Shown piece by piece: positions 32,501 to 41,500 of a DNA stretch of 64,000 bases. Every line of letters begins with the position of its first letter. Within the stretch, counting starts at the first letter, position 1. The translations under genes were made by a program, and so were the position numbers. The DNA is from JANYGM01 sp043764015. GTDB lineage: Bacteria; Bacteroidota; Bacteroidia; Cytophagales; Thermonemataceae. The DNA is taken from positions 36,642 through 100,641 of the forward strand of contig JAYUKY010000104.1 of assembly GCA_043764015.1 (NCBI GenBank), read 5' to 3'. A model generated the notes under the pieces. The model did not search any database. It worked only from the letters and a program-made list of their open reading frames with translations, and was not told the DNA's origin.

Positions 32501-32783
32501 ATAAAAATAAAATAGAAAAAGAACTAAGCAATACAGAAGAAATATTGATAGCATAAGCCACGTTTTCAACATTTCCACCTGCTAAAAATGAGAACATTCT
32601 ACCCAAAAGTAAGAAAAATGGTGCACCAGGAGGGTGTGGTACTTGCAGTTTGTAAGAAGCGGCTATAAATTCTCCACAATCCCAAAAACTTGCTGTAGGC
32701 TCAACTGTGAGAATATAAGTAAGTGTTGCTATGGCAAAAACAAGCCAGCCAGTAATATTATTTAGCTTTTTAAAATAAAACAT
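29508..32783 (-). CDS. DUF2723 / GT117-family multi-pass membrane protein
   Basis: The protein has 1091 residues. The N-terminus (YILTVEPTASFWDCGEFIAA, then PHPPGAPFFLLLGRMFSFLA) is the signature of DUF2723, a GT-C-fold family now called glycosyltransferase family 117. About 12-14 transmembrane segments lie at residues 10-600. A soluble C-terminal region (about 640-1091) ends in helical, TPR-like stretches and a Lys/Pro-rich tail. It probably O-glycosylates exported proteins in the periplasm; T9SS substrates would be plausible acceptors (inference). It is monocistronic, preceded by a heptad array and followed by a terminator. Confidence 0.88.
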   Translation of the reverse strand: MFYFKKLNNITGWLVFAIATLTYILTVEPTASFWDCGEFIAASYKLQVPHPPGAPFFLLLGRMFSFLAGGNVENVAYAINISSVLLSSFSILFLFWSITMLGIKLLPTLTYNTNNYGDSNTFEPSKSQTHLLMGAGAVGALAYTFSDSFWFSAVEAEVYAMSSFFTAFVFWAMLKWDRIDAADQQRSNRWLILIAYMIGLSIGVHLLNLVAIPALGMIYYYKKYKTTTLQGTITALALSGFIILFVMLGVIPGLPSIAGSFEVFFVNSMGMPFGVGLAFFVIMLLSGLVYSIYYSIKHKKVLLNTALMSVAFILIGYASYGMVLIRSQYNPPIDENNPEDIVSFVSYLKREQYGDRPLFYGPKFTSSPIKYEDTDPIYRKDAKKGKYIVIGKKTKTTFDKNVLFPRLHSRGEGHEELYANMLGLTKDEATGEYEEPTFKHNVQFLFTYQLGTMYLRYFGWNFVGRESDAEGAGSLSPFASDKGLPKSITENKARNRFYALPLLLGVMGFFFTFLRDKKVFIVTTLLFFLTGIALVLYLNSPPTEPRERDYIYVGSFYAFAIWIGLGVMALSEWISTLIKNKNKAEILAPMIATVIGSIVPIIMLQQGWDDHNRSGRYHSVDSAKNLLNSCAPNAILFTGGDNDTFPLWYVQEVEGYRTDVRVCNLSLLGTDWYAGQMKTAAYESAPLPISLEEKDFRQGINERIVVYPSPYLSKEEAQKVYKNGVPLKEYLKLLKEGSKFTQGLMVRFAEEAKDGSGGYTTRTQMFRLDDYARTQSIENLISIDTVTTIPSAKLLVETPLDQIKGQIPPDADSLVSNAMGWNSDRTTFYKDDLLILDMIANNNWKRPIYFSTTLGQSQNLGLQEYLQLEGLAKRLVPAQVGYKGEQGVMEYVNTDIMYKNMVKGEQIMLNGKSFDKKFYYRELDNPKRYYDENYYRFIYNLRSNFETLARQLLIENKKEKAKETILFALAKMPPSVFRHDLYTAQMVGALLEAGETKQALPYCDEISKQVQAQLDYMYEKSINDRRERYMSYVMLQSIENSLRTSKNIVEADKIRNMMTTKYKELMKEFNRKRETAPEIPVEMPKKDSTKK

Positions 32784-32786
32784 CTT

Positions 32787-32832
32787 TTAAGGAATTGTGA
32801 ATTTTTAATTGTGAATTGTGAATGAATACAAC
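32787..32832. repeat. Period-7 array upstream of the DUF2723 gene
   Basis: GGAATTGTGAATTTTTAATT, then GTGAATTGTGAATGAATACA, begins 4-5 bases from the start codon of the minus-strand gene, tail outward. It is nearly identical to the arrays at 22003-22027 and 54662-54698. Confidence 0.85.
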
Positions 32833-32915
32833 AAATCTACAAAATGAAGATTATTATATTGATATTCCAAACAACGGATTTGCTTTGTTAAAATTGCGTG
32901 CAAAGATAGGATTTT

Positions 32916-32946
32916 TTTGTTTAGAATAAAAAAAAATGTAGTTTTG
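32916..32946 (+). promoter_or_regulatory. Promoter of ribF
   Basis: TTTG at 32916-32919, a 19-base spacer and TAGTTTTG at 32939-32946 give an excellent match to the Bacteroidota consensus. A transcript would begin near 32953, giving a leader of about 70 bases. Confidence 0.7.
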
Positions 32947-32967
32947 TGGCTGATATAACTACACTCA

Positions 32968-33000
32968 AACTTCCCAAAAGTTAGAACCTTTTGGGAAGTT
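32968..33000 (+). promoter_or_regulatory. Hairpin in the ribF leader
   Basis: AACTTCCCAAAAG (32968-32980) pairs perfectly with CTTTTGGGAAGTT (32988-33000) around a 7-base loop. It lies between the promoter and the ATG at 33024, and no T-run follows. It does not resemble the FMN riboswitch. It may be a regulatory leader structure or an mRNA 5' stabiliser. Confidence 0.55.
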
Positions 33001-33023
33001 CTAAGTAATAATAACCGCTAAAA

Positions 33024-34067
33024 ATGCAAATTTATCAAGGTATTAGTAATTTTCCGCACCTAAAACACGCAGTCGTGACAAGTGGCACGTTTGATGGCGT
33101 ACACGTAGGGCATCAAAAAATATTAGAGCGCCTAAAAACTGTAGCACAACTACATCAGGGTCAGACAGTTGTGATTACTTTTTGGCCTCACCCACGCCTA
33201 GTTTTAGCACAAGACAAACAAATAAACAATGACACAAATAATCTAAATAGCAACCAAAATAAAGTAGAATTACTTAATACGTTAGAGGAAAAAGCCACGC
33301 TGCTTGCTCAAAATGGCGTTGATTATTTGGTTGTATTGCCTTTTACGCAAGAGTTTTCAGAACTTTCGCCTGATGAATTTATACAGAAAATTTATATAGA
33401 TGCTATTCAAACTAAACATCTAATTATTGGCTATGACCATCATTTTGGCAAAAATAGAGAAGGAAATTTTGAGTTTTTGCAGAAAAATCTACAAGAAAAT
33501 CCTGCAAAATATCCTTTCAAAATAGAGGAAATACCACGTCAAGATATTGATAACATTGGCATTAGCTCCACGAAAATTAGAAAAGCTCTGCAAAATGGCA
33601 ACATAAAACTAGCTAACGAATACTTAGGGCATTATTATCAGTTAAGTGGGAAAGTGGTAAGTGGAGATAAAATTGGGCGTACCATTGGTTTTCCTACAGC
33701 TAATATTTTTGTCAATGAAACTTACAAAATTATTCCTGCTGATGGTATTTATGCTGCTTTTGCAACATTAAAAAGTAGCGGAAATAATCAAAATAATAAT
33801 CAAAATACTACCCAAAAATTACAAGGAATGCTTTATATTGGCACTCGTCCAAGCATTACGCAGGGCGTTGCACAAGAAGATAAGCCCACACGTAGGATAG
33901 AACTCTATATTTTTGATTTTGATAAAGATATTTATGACGAGATTTTGACTGTTTTTTTGGTAGAAAAAACAAGAGAAGATGCTAAATTTGAAGGTTTGGA
34001 GGCTCTTAAAGCACAACTTTCACAAGATATGGAAGACACAAAAAAAGTGTTATCTTTGTTTGAATAA
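33024..34067 (+). CDS. ribF: Bifunctional riboflavin kinase / FAD synthetase
   Basis: RibF phosphorylates riboflavin to FMN and adenylates FMN to FAD. The N-terminal FAD synthetase domain has SGTFDGVHVGHQKIL (near 20-34) and GYDHHFGKNREG (near 137), then GISSTKIRKAL. The C-terminal riboflavin kinase domain has GRTIGFPTANIF (near 218) and ends with the typical RIELYIFDFDKDIYDE and VFLVEKTRED. The length of 347 residues is slightly above the norm (about 310-320), owing to short Asn/Gln-rich inserts near 65-90 and 255-265. It is followed by nqrC, whose protein needs FMN. Confidence 0.95.
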   Translation: MQIYQGISNFPHLKHAVVTSGTFDGVHVGHQKILERLKTVAQLHQGQTVVITFWPHPRLVLAQDKQINNDTNNLNSNQNKVELLNTLEEKATLLAQNGVDYLVVLPFTQEFSELSPDEFIQKIYIDAIQTKHLIIGYDHHFGKNREGNFEFLQKNLQENPAKYPFKIEEIPRQDIDNIGISSTKIRKALQNGNIKLANEYLGHYYQLSGKVVSGDKIGRTIGFPTANIFVNETYKIIPADGIYAAFATLKSSGNNQNNNQNTTQKLQGMLYIGTRPSITQGVAQEDKPTRRIELYIFDFDKDIYDEILTVFLVEKTREDAKFEGLEALKAQLSQDMEDTKKVLSLFE

Positions 34068-34349
34068 AGAGTTTGTCACCACATATAAAATATAGTATTT
34101 GTTGCTACATTCTCTTTTAAAAAATGATTTATAAAAATAGAAAACAAAGGCATTATAATTACTGTTTGCAAATTGGTAGGTATTTTGGTTTGGGTGATTT
34201 TAACGGTCATTACATCAAAACATAAAAAAATTAGAAAAAATTATCAAAGAATAGCTTTAATAATCTATTTTTTTGTATTTTTACGCAAAATTACCTGCGG
34301 ATAAGCGGATAAATAAGAAAATAAATAAACAAAAAAACTAAATAAACAA

Positions 34350-35060
34350 ATGAAAAACTCATTAGGATACATTGTAGGCTATTCTTGTTTGCTTACTGTT
34401 GTTTGCGGTGTGGTGCTTGCACTTGCTGCCGTAGGACTAAAAGACAAACAAGATGCTAATATTGCCTTAGAAAAAAAACAAAATATTCTCTTGGCAGCAG
34501 GCATCAAGATTAAAGATAAGATTGAGGCAGTTGCTACTTATGAAAAACAAGTAGTTTCTTATGTTATCAATGCAGAAGGGAAGAAAGTTGAAGGTAAAAA
34601 AGTAGAAGATGTGGCCATTGCAGACGAATACAAAAAACCTGAAAATGAACGCCTTTTGCCCGTTTATGAGATTACAAGCGCACAAGATAAAAATAAAATT
34701 GAGTCTGTGGTAGTGCCTGTTTATGGTTTTGGACTTTGGAATAATATTTCTGGTTTCGTTTCTTTGAAGTCGGATATGAACACTATTAAAGGTGCAAAAT
34801 TTGACCACGTAGGGGAAACGCCAGGACTTGGCGCACGCATAGCATCAGACGAAATACAAAATAGATATGTTGGTAAAAAACTTTTTGAAGGCGACAAATT
34901 GATGTCTGTTGTGATGCAAAAAGGAGAAGGCATCAAATATGATAGTCCTTATCAAGTTGATGGAATGTCTGGTGCGACTATCACAGGAAAGGGACTTAAT
35001 AATATGCTTACCAACTATTTTGGCTTGTATAGCAAGTATCTTAAATCAAAAAAATCTTAA
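34350..35060 (+). CDS. nqrC: Na+-translocating NADH-quinone reductase subunit C
   Basis: NqrC carries covalently bound FMN in the Na+-pumping NADH:quinone oxidoreductase. The protein has 236 residues with one N-terminal membrane helix (about 5-28, GYSCLLTVVCGVVLALAAVG) and a periplasmic flavin domain. The FMN attachment motif SGATIT is at about 207-212 (DGMSGATITGKGLNNML), and VPVYGFGLWNNISGFVSLK is also typical. nqrA and nqrB are not upstream: the preceding 282 bases are non-coding and then comes ribF. nqrD follows after 89 bases. Confidence 0.93.
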   Translation: MKNSLGYIVGYSCLLTVVCGVVLALAAVGLKDKQDANIALEKKQNILLAAGIKIKDKIEAVATYEKQVVSYVINAEGKKVEGKKVEDVAIADEYKKPENERLLPVYEITSAQDKNKIESVVVPVYGFGLWNNISGFVSLKSDMNTIKGAKFDHVGETPGLGARIASDEIQNRYVGKKLFEGDKLMSVVMQKGEGIKYDSPYQVDGMSGATITGKGLNNMLTNYFGLYSKYLKSKKS

Positions 35061-35149
35061 TGATTGTGAATTTTCCTTGCCGTTGCTTGTGTTTCCACAG
35101 GCAACATTATGAAATAAATTACTTAAAAAAATCTTATCTAAAATAAAAA

Positions 35150-35812
35150 ATGGCAGAAGTTCTTGAACCAAAAGTAAAAGCACCATCAGAACCCGCTTTT
35201 TCTAAGAAAAACGTAAAACTACTTACAGACCCATTAGATGGGAATAACCCCGTTACAGTGCAGGTTTTGGGCATTTGCTCGGCGCTTGCCGTAACTGTAC
35301 AATTAGAGCCAGCACTTTATATGGCGGCTGGTGTTACATTTGTAACAGCATTTTCTAATTTGTTTATCTCAATGCTAAAAGATACTATTCCTGCACGTAT
35401 TCGTATTATTGTGCAGTTGGCAATAGTTTCTTTGTGGGTAATTTTGCTTGACCAACTTTTTAAAGCCTACGCTTTTGAAGTATCTAAAAAATTGTCTGTT
35501 TTTGTAGGACTTATCATCACCAATTGTATTGTAATGGGTCGTTTGGAGGCTTATGCAATGGCAAATAAGCCTTGGCCTTCTTTCCTTGATGGCATAGGAA
35601 ACGGCTTGGGTTATGGGGTTATTCTTGTGTGTGTGGCATTTGTGCGTGAGCTTTTTGGCTCTGGTTCACTTTTTGGCTTTAAAGTTTTTGAAGCAGTCGG
35701 TATCAATTATCAAGGAAACGGCTTAATGATGCTTCCTGCGGGTGCGTGTGTGGTCGTAGGAATACTTATATGGATACAACGTGCTAGAAATGGCTATTCT
35801 GAAGAAGCATAG
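35150..35812 (+). CDS. nqrD: Na+-translocating NADH-quinone reductase subunit D
   Basis: This is a 220-residue integral membrane subunit, six predicted helices, homologous to NqrE and to RnfE/RnfA. Diagnostic stretches are [16 protein letters not shown] (reads [13 protein letters not shown], near 125), [19 protein letters not shown] and [16 protein letters not shown]. The conserved Cys in TNC and in [12 protein letters not shown] are the pair thought to bind the intramembrane iron-sulfur centre together with NqrE. An N-terminal polar extension of about 30 residues precedes the first helix. A TACGAAA-type array lies between its stop and nqrE. Confidence 0.93.
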   Translation: MAEVLEPKVKAPSEPAFSKKNVKLLTDPLDGNNPVTVQVLGICSALAVTVQLEPALYMAAGVTFVTAFSNLFISMLKDTIPARIRIIVQLAIVSLWVILLDQLFKAYAFEVSKKLSVFVGLIITNCIVMGRLEAYAMANKPWPSFLDGIGNGLGYGVILVCVAFVRELFGSGSLFGFKVFEAVGINYQGNGLMMLPAGACVVVGILIWIQRARNGYSEEA

Positions 35813-35818
35813 TTTTTC

Positions 35819-35852
35819 AAGGTACGAAGTTTGAAATACGAAGTACGAAATT
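35819..35852. repeat. Period-7 array (TACGAAG/TTTGAAA/TACGAAA) between nqrD and nqrE
   Basis: Units GGTACGAAGTTTGAAATACG, then AAGTACGAAATT, begin about 8 bases after the nqrD stop. They lie inside a presumed operon, so the array is transcribed. Confidence 0.75.
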
Positions 35853-35888
35853 TATTTTAGTCTTTAACATAAAAAATAATCCTCAATA

Positions 35889-36503
35889 ATGGAAAATTTA
35901 TTAAATATTGCGGTGAAATCTATTTTTATAGAAAATATGATTTTTGCCTATTTCTTAGGAATGTGTTCTTATTTGGCTGTTTCTAAAAACGTTAAAACGG
36001 CTTTTGGGCTTGGTATAGCAGTTGTTTTTGTGCTTGGCGCAACTATCCCGCTTAACTGGCTTTTGCAAACTTATGTACTCAATGCAGGTGCTATGGCGTG
36101 GTTGGGTGATAGTTTCAAAAATGTAGATTTGAGCTTCTTACAATTTATTGTGTTTATTTCTGTTATTGCGGCATTTACACAACTTACAGAAATGGCAGTA
36201 GAAAAGTTTTCACCTGCTTTGTATGGCTCTTTGGGGATATTTTTGCCACTTATTGCCGTAAATTGTTCTATTTTGGGTGGTTCTTTGTTTATGGCACCTC
36301 GTCCTTATAATTTTGCAGAAGCAACTACTTACGGTATTGCGTCAGGTATTGGCTGGATGATTGCTATTGTGGCACTTGCTGCGGTACGTGAAAAACTAAA
36401 ATATTCTGATGTGCCAAAACCACTTAAAGGACTAGGAATTACCTTTATTTTGGTGGGACTTATGTCGCTTGGTTTCCTTAGTTTTATGGGATTTGCTATA
36501 TAA
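35889..36503 (+). CDS. nqrE: Na+-translocating NADH-quinone reductase subunit E
   Basis: This is a 204-residue six-helix membrane subunit pairing with NqrD. Signature stretches are [20 protein letters not shown] (near 19) and [20 protein letters not shown] (near 120), with the iron-binding Cys residues in GMCS and VNCS, and [15 protein letters not shown] [20 protein letters not shown]. nqrF, which normally follows and carries FAD and the 2Fe-2S centre, is absent: a terminator and an opposite-strand gene come next. Confidence 0.93.
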   Translation: MENLLNIAVKSIFIENMIFAYFLGMCSYLAVSKNVKTAFGLGIAVVFVLGATIPLNWLLQTYVLNAGAMAWLGDSFKNVDLSFLQFIVFISVIAAFTQLTEMAVEKFSPALYGSLGIFLPLIAVNCSILGGSLFMAPRPYNFAEATTYGIASGIGWMIAIVALAAVREKLKYSDVPKPLKGLGITFILVGLMSLGFLSFMGFAI

Positions 36504-36507
36504 TCAG

Positions 36508-36576
36508 TCCGTTTGCTAAAGCAAACGGCAAATAATTAAAAACAAAAAAAGCGTATTTTTTAATACGCTTTTTTGT
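36508..36576. terminator. Hairpins between nqrE and the ankyrin gene
   Basis: CCGTTTGCT/AGCAAACGG (36510-36529) is followed by a strong hairpin AAAAAAGCGTATT/AATACGCTTTTTT (36545-36574). The latter is a bidirectional terminator for the convergent genes. Confidence 0.75.
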
Positions 36577-36591
36577 TGTAGATAGAGGAAT

Positions 36592-38049
36592 TTATTTTTT
36601 TGGTGCAAGCCCAATTCTTTTTAAAATAATGTCTGAGCGGTTGTATTGCTTCACAAAGTCAATAGGAAACTCATTTGCCATAAAAGTCTTATTTTCTTTG
36701 GTGAAAGATAAAAAACTAGCTATTCCTGTCTTGCTGCCTATATAATAACCGTCTGACGTAACAAAAACATAACTATCTGCTTTGTCAGCTTCACTATAAA
36801 TACGAGCAATTTCCTTATTGGTTTTCGTATTTATAACAGACAAATAACCTGCTTCATTACCTACAATAGCTATATTTTCATTGATTTTGATTTCTTTGAA
36901 AGTTGAAGTTAATGTAAGGTTAGCCAAATTTACTATTTTGACTTGCTTTCCTGTGAATAAATCATAAAAATTAGTCCCATCTCCAAAAATATTGTCGTTT
37001 TCACTCTCAGTTATAGCAATATTAATAGCATTTTTTCCGTTATAGCCTTCAAGTTTCATATTTGCACCTTTGCTAAGCAAAAACTTCACCATTTCAGGGT
37101 TATTTCTCTTTACATAAAGCATTAAGGCAGTTTTTTCAGCATCTTGACCGTATAAACCAAACATCTCATCTTTATAAATTGGATTTTGGAGATTGATATC
37201 TGCACCTTTTTCAAGTAAAAATTTGACAATCTTATCCTCCCCAATAGCTGAAAATCTAGGTAACAATCCTTCTGGAATATTATCATAATATAGTATTACA
37301 TTGATATCCATTCCTTTTTGCAATAAAAACGTAAGCATTGCTAGGCGTTGTTCTGATGTGTATGCTTGTTTTTTAAGATATTTTTCTCTAAATAATGCCT
37401 TAATTGCGCTATAAGGCTTTGTTAAATCCAAACCTTTGTGAGAAAGCAGTACAAACAAATCTTTTTCTTGCTCTGGTGTTACTGAACCATCTTGATTAAA
37501 TATCAAAGCAAAAAAATTATCTTCATTTTGAACTTTTACCCCTTTTTCAAGCAAATAACGGACTACTTCTGTTTGTCCAGCAAAACAGGCTACCTGCAGG
37601 GCGTTCCAGCCATCTTTTCCTTCCAAATCTGTTTCTCTAGCGTTTATGTCCATTTTTAGGTCTTCTACAAAGTATTTCACAACATCTAATTTCCCCATTC
37701 CTGTAGCCAGCAATAGAGGAGAATTGGAATAGAAATTTTTGGCGGTATCAAGCAGAAATCCTTTTGGTTTTGTATCAATTTTCTTGCTTACAAGAAATTT
37801 GATAGTTTCTAGATTGGCGTGCATTGTAGCAAAAAGCCACAAAGAAGTAGGGCTTTTGTCGTGTCCTACAAAAGTAGCGTTGATGTCGGCGTCTGCTTTG
37901 AGCATTTTTTTGATGCTTTTGATGTCATTTGCCTTGACTGCCTGTAAAAGAAGTGTATCCTTTTGGGCTTGCATAGGTTTAGTTTTTTGTGCGTAAAGGC
38001 TTAGTGATGAAATGATTATCACTAAACATAATAAGGATTTTTTTAACAT
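36592..38049 (-). CDS. Exported ankyrin-repeat protein
   Basis: The protein has 485 residues with a signal peptide (1-20, ending LSLYAQ). Ankyrin repeats span about 30-345, for example LLQAVKANDIKSIKKMLKADA, GWNALQVACFAGQTEVVRYL, KIVKFLLEKGADINLQNP and NPEMVKFLLSKGANMKLEGY; several are degenerate. The C-terminal ~130 residues (about 355-485) form a beta-rich segment (AGYLSVINTKTNKEIARIY) resembling one or two WD/PQQ-type strands. Such proteins are generally protein-interaction scaffolds; here it would act in the periplasm. It is monocistronic. Confidence 0.8.
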   Translation of the reverse strand: MLKKSLLCLVIIISSLSLYAQKTKPMQAQKDTLLLQAVKANDIKSIKKMLKADADINATFVGHDKSPTSLWLFATMHANLETIKFLVSKKIDTKPKGFLLDTAKNFYSNSPLLLATGMGKLDVVKYFVEDLKMDINARETDLEGKDGWNALQVACFAGQTEVVRYLLEKGVKVQNEDNFFALIFNQDGSVTPEQEKDLFVLLSHKGLDLTKPYSAIKALFREKYLKKQAYTSEQRLAMLTFLLQKGMDINVILYYDNIPEGLLPRFSAIGEDKIVKFLLEKGADINLQNPIYKDEMFGLYGQDAEKTALMLYVKRNNPEMVKFLLSKGANMKLEGYNGKNAINIAITESENDNIFGDGTNFYDLFTGKQVKIVNLANLTLTSTFKEIKINENIAIVGNEAGYLSVINTKTNKEIARIYSEADKADSYVFVTSDGYYIGSKTGIASFLSFTKENKTFMANEFPIDFVKQYNRSDIILKRIGLAPKK

Positions 38050-38506
38050 AACGGTGTTATTTGAAGGTTTTTAATTAAAATGGTTTTTTACAATATAAAG
38101 CAAAAAAAACACAGAAATGCAATATATATTATATTTTTATTTTTCCAATTTAATACATAAATATTTTTATGTATTAAATTCTATTATTTTGTAATCCTAA
38201 AAATCCTAGTCTTTTTTGGGTTACTATTTTGCTACTAAACGTATTGATATTTAGGGAATTCTTTTTATTTTTTTGTTTCCTTAATATTTTTTAATATGCT
38301 TGAAATGTTCTAAAATTCTCAAAAAAACTACATTTTTAGGTAATAAAATATATTTGTCTATTATAAATCTTGAAATTTTGTATATTTGTCTATTCCCAAG
38401 ATTTGTAACCTTACTTTTTTCTGTGCTATTTTGTAAGGTGAATAGTAAGATTTTTAGTTTTCAAAAAAATACACCAAAACCAACTATTCTTTAAACAATT
38501 AAAATT
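38050..38506. other. AT-rich divergent region with two -7 elements
   Basis: This 457-base gap precedes the giant T9SS gene. Two perfect TATATTTG elements, 38349-38356 and 38381-38388, lie 151 and 119 bases before the start, so the leader would be long. No TTTG box at good spacing was found. No repeat is seen. Confidence 0.5.
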
Positions 38507-41500
38507 ATGAGTTATTTTTTACGAATTTGCCTTGCGTGCTTATGTGCGCTATCGTTTACATATACACACGCAATTCCACCACCAACCCCACCTACTATTA
38601 TTCAGTTGGAACTTTATAGAGTAGGAGCAGTGGCTTATAATGCAAACCCTATTGGAGTTCCAATTAATACAACTGTTAAACTTAAATTTAGCGAACAAGT
38701 TTTTAATATAGGTGGTGTGGCATTTAGTAATGGAGATGACGTAACTTCTTTTGTTAGTTTTAGCAATAGTATTACTTTTACAGCTACTATTGATGTTGAT
38801 GTAACTGGACAAGTTATCACTATCATTCCCACACTAAGCCCTCAACAACTTCTTACAAATACTACTTATACTGTTGGTATTCTCGCTAATAAATTTCAGA
38901 ATGCAGCAACTGATCCCAATGTAGTGCAAACGGTAGGTTTTACAACAGCTATAACCACAACTGTTACACCACCAGTAACACTATCTTTGTGTCGTAATGG
39001 CGTTGCTAAGGTTTTGGGAGATATTTTGATAACTGAAACAAGCAGGGCTTCTTTTGGAGAAGGAAATGGACAAACTTTTGAATTAGATGCGCCTAGCGGA
39101 TTTGCTTTTGTGGCTGGCGTTGGTAATGTTTCTGCGACTGGTTCTGATGTTTCAGCCACCACCTTGACTGTTACGGCTAACAAAGTTACTTTACAATATG
39201 ATGTAAATACAAGTTATGCTAATACAAGTGTAATTACCATAACAGGCATACAAGTTATATGGATTTCTGGTACGACGCCCCAAGACCTTAAGCGTACAGG
39301 AGGCACAGCTCCGCAAGCTGGTAATAGAGTAGCTGATGATGTTACCCACGCTACTTTTTCTAGTATTGCCCCACCAACTGCACCAAGCCCTTCAAATTAC
39401 ATACTTGCGAGTGGTTTTGGGATTGGTACAAACTTAGCTCCTGCCTTTACTGTGCCTAGTGGTAGTACAGCAAGATTTTATGATGCAAGTAATGTGTTAG
39501 TCCATACTTCTGGTGTTTCCGCAGGTACTATAAATGTTACACCAACACAATTGGGTTATACAGTTAATAATGTAGTTGCAACTACTACATTTTATATGAC
39601 TATTGTTACTGGTACTTGTGAGAGTACAAAAACTTCTTTTACTATCACTGTGGGCAGTCTTCCAAAACTACAAAGTATAGATTTATTTAATCTTCCTGTT
39701 ACGACTCTGCCACTTGCAAGTGCAGTAAATAATATCCCTATAAATACAAATATTTTAGTTAGATTTAGTGAGCAAGTATTTAATAGCCCTAGCGGAACGG
39801 CATTTGCCAATGGTGCAAATGTGTTTAGTTTAATTACTATTAACGGTGGTGCTTTCACAACCTTTACGGCTACTATCAATGTTAATGCTGGTGGGCAAAC
39901 CATTACTATTACTCCAACCGCACAAACATTACTAGCAAATACAACCTATACTATTGGCATTGCTGCTAATTCATTTGAAAATGCAGCTGCTATCAAAAAT
40001 GCAGCACAAACAGTTGCTTTCACTACTGCAAGTGCCATAACTACAAGTGCGCCTACATTAGAGTTATGCCAAAATGGTGCAGCCGAAATTTTAGGAAATA
40101 TTGTTATTACAGAAGGTAGTTCTGCATCTTTTGGGCAAGGAAATAACCAAATTATGGAAATAATTGCACCAACAGGCTATCAATTTGTTGCGGGAACAAG
40201 TAATGTAACTTTTACTGGGCTTGATATTTCTAATGTTAATTTGTTTGTTTCTTCTACTAAAATAACTTTGTTGTATGATATTAGTGTAAATTATTTTGGT
40301 ACTGATGTGATTTCTATAGAAAATTTGCAAGTAAAAAGTACAACACTTAGTAATGGTATGTTCCTACGTACAGGCGGAAATGCAATACAAGCAGGAAATA
40401 GAGTAGCAGATAATTTTTCACTTGCGACACTAACTTCTGTGGCTGCACCAACCGCACCTTTAGCTAGTATTATTGCAACTACTAATGTTTGTAGTGGGTT
40501 TGTAACTACATCAGTGTTAGGAAGTGTTACTGCGGTGCAATTAGCAGGCGGAACTATCACTTTTTATGATGCAATAACTAATTTATCTATATATTCTACA
40601 AACACAGCAGGGAATATTTCAGCATCTAATCTAGGTTATACTCTTTCTAATAATACAATACTAGGAAGTAAGCAATTTTATATGACTTTTATTTCATCTT
40701 CTTCTTGTGAGAGTGGAAAAACGTTTTTTACTATTACTATAAATCCTAATCCTACTGTTTATATTACGGCTGGTGCTACGTCTCTTTGTGCATCAGACCA
40801 AACCACTTTTGCTATTACAGGAACAGTAGGGGCAACTAATGTGTTGCAAGTGAAGTTTAATGCTGGTGCATTTTCTGCGGCTAGTGCGTATGGTACAACT
40901 TCTACTGTTTTGGGGGTTACTTATTTTACCACTTTTTCTACTCTTGCAGCAGGAAATTATCAACTACAAGCAACTTCAACATTGGCTGGTTGTCCAGATA
41001 CAGATGTAGTTAGTTTTGTAGTGAAAAGTGCCCCAGTAGTTACTTTTGTTTGGGGTGCTAATCCTCTTAGTTATTTGAGTACAGTTCCATTTGTTGATTT
41101 GACAGACGGAACTGTATTTGGTGGTGCAGTAAATGCAGTTGTCAGTGGTACTACAGTTGGTACTTATTCAGGTACAGCCGTATCAGGGACTAAATTTTAT
41201 CCTGGTATTGCACCTATTGGCGTACCAATTACTATTACTTATTCTTATACTGATATTGTTACGGGTTGTTCTGATAGTGCAAGTATTGTTGTTACAGTAA
41301 CGCTTATTGGTTCAATTACTAATCCTGTTAATAATTTAGCATTGTCTTATTGTCAAAGTGACCCAATATCAGGAATTTTGACTCCTGTTGCTGCTGTTAT
41401 AGCGCAAGGAACTGGAATACCCGCACCAGTTATAGCTATGGCACCATTTCTTAATAATCCGCCTTCTGCACCTTATGACCCGTATTTTAATTTTTATAAT

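Noticed and set aside
32968..33000. The ribF leader hairpin as an FMN riboswitch
   Set aside because: It is one simple 13-bp stem without the multi-helix conserved core of that riboswitch.
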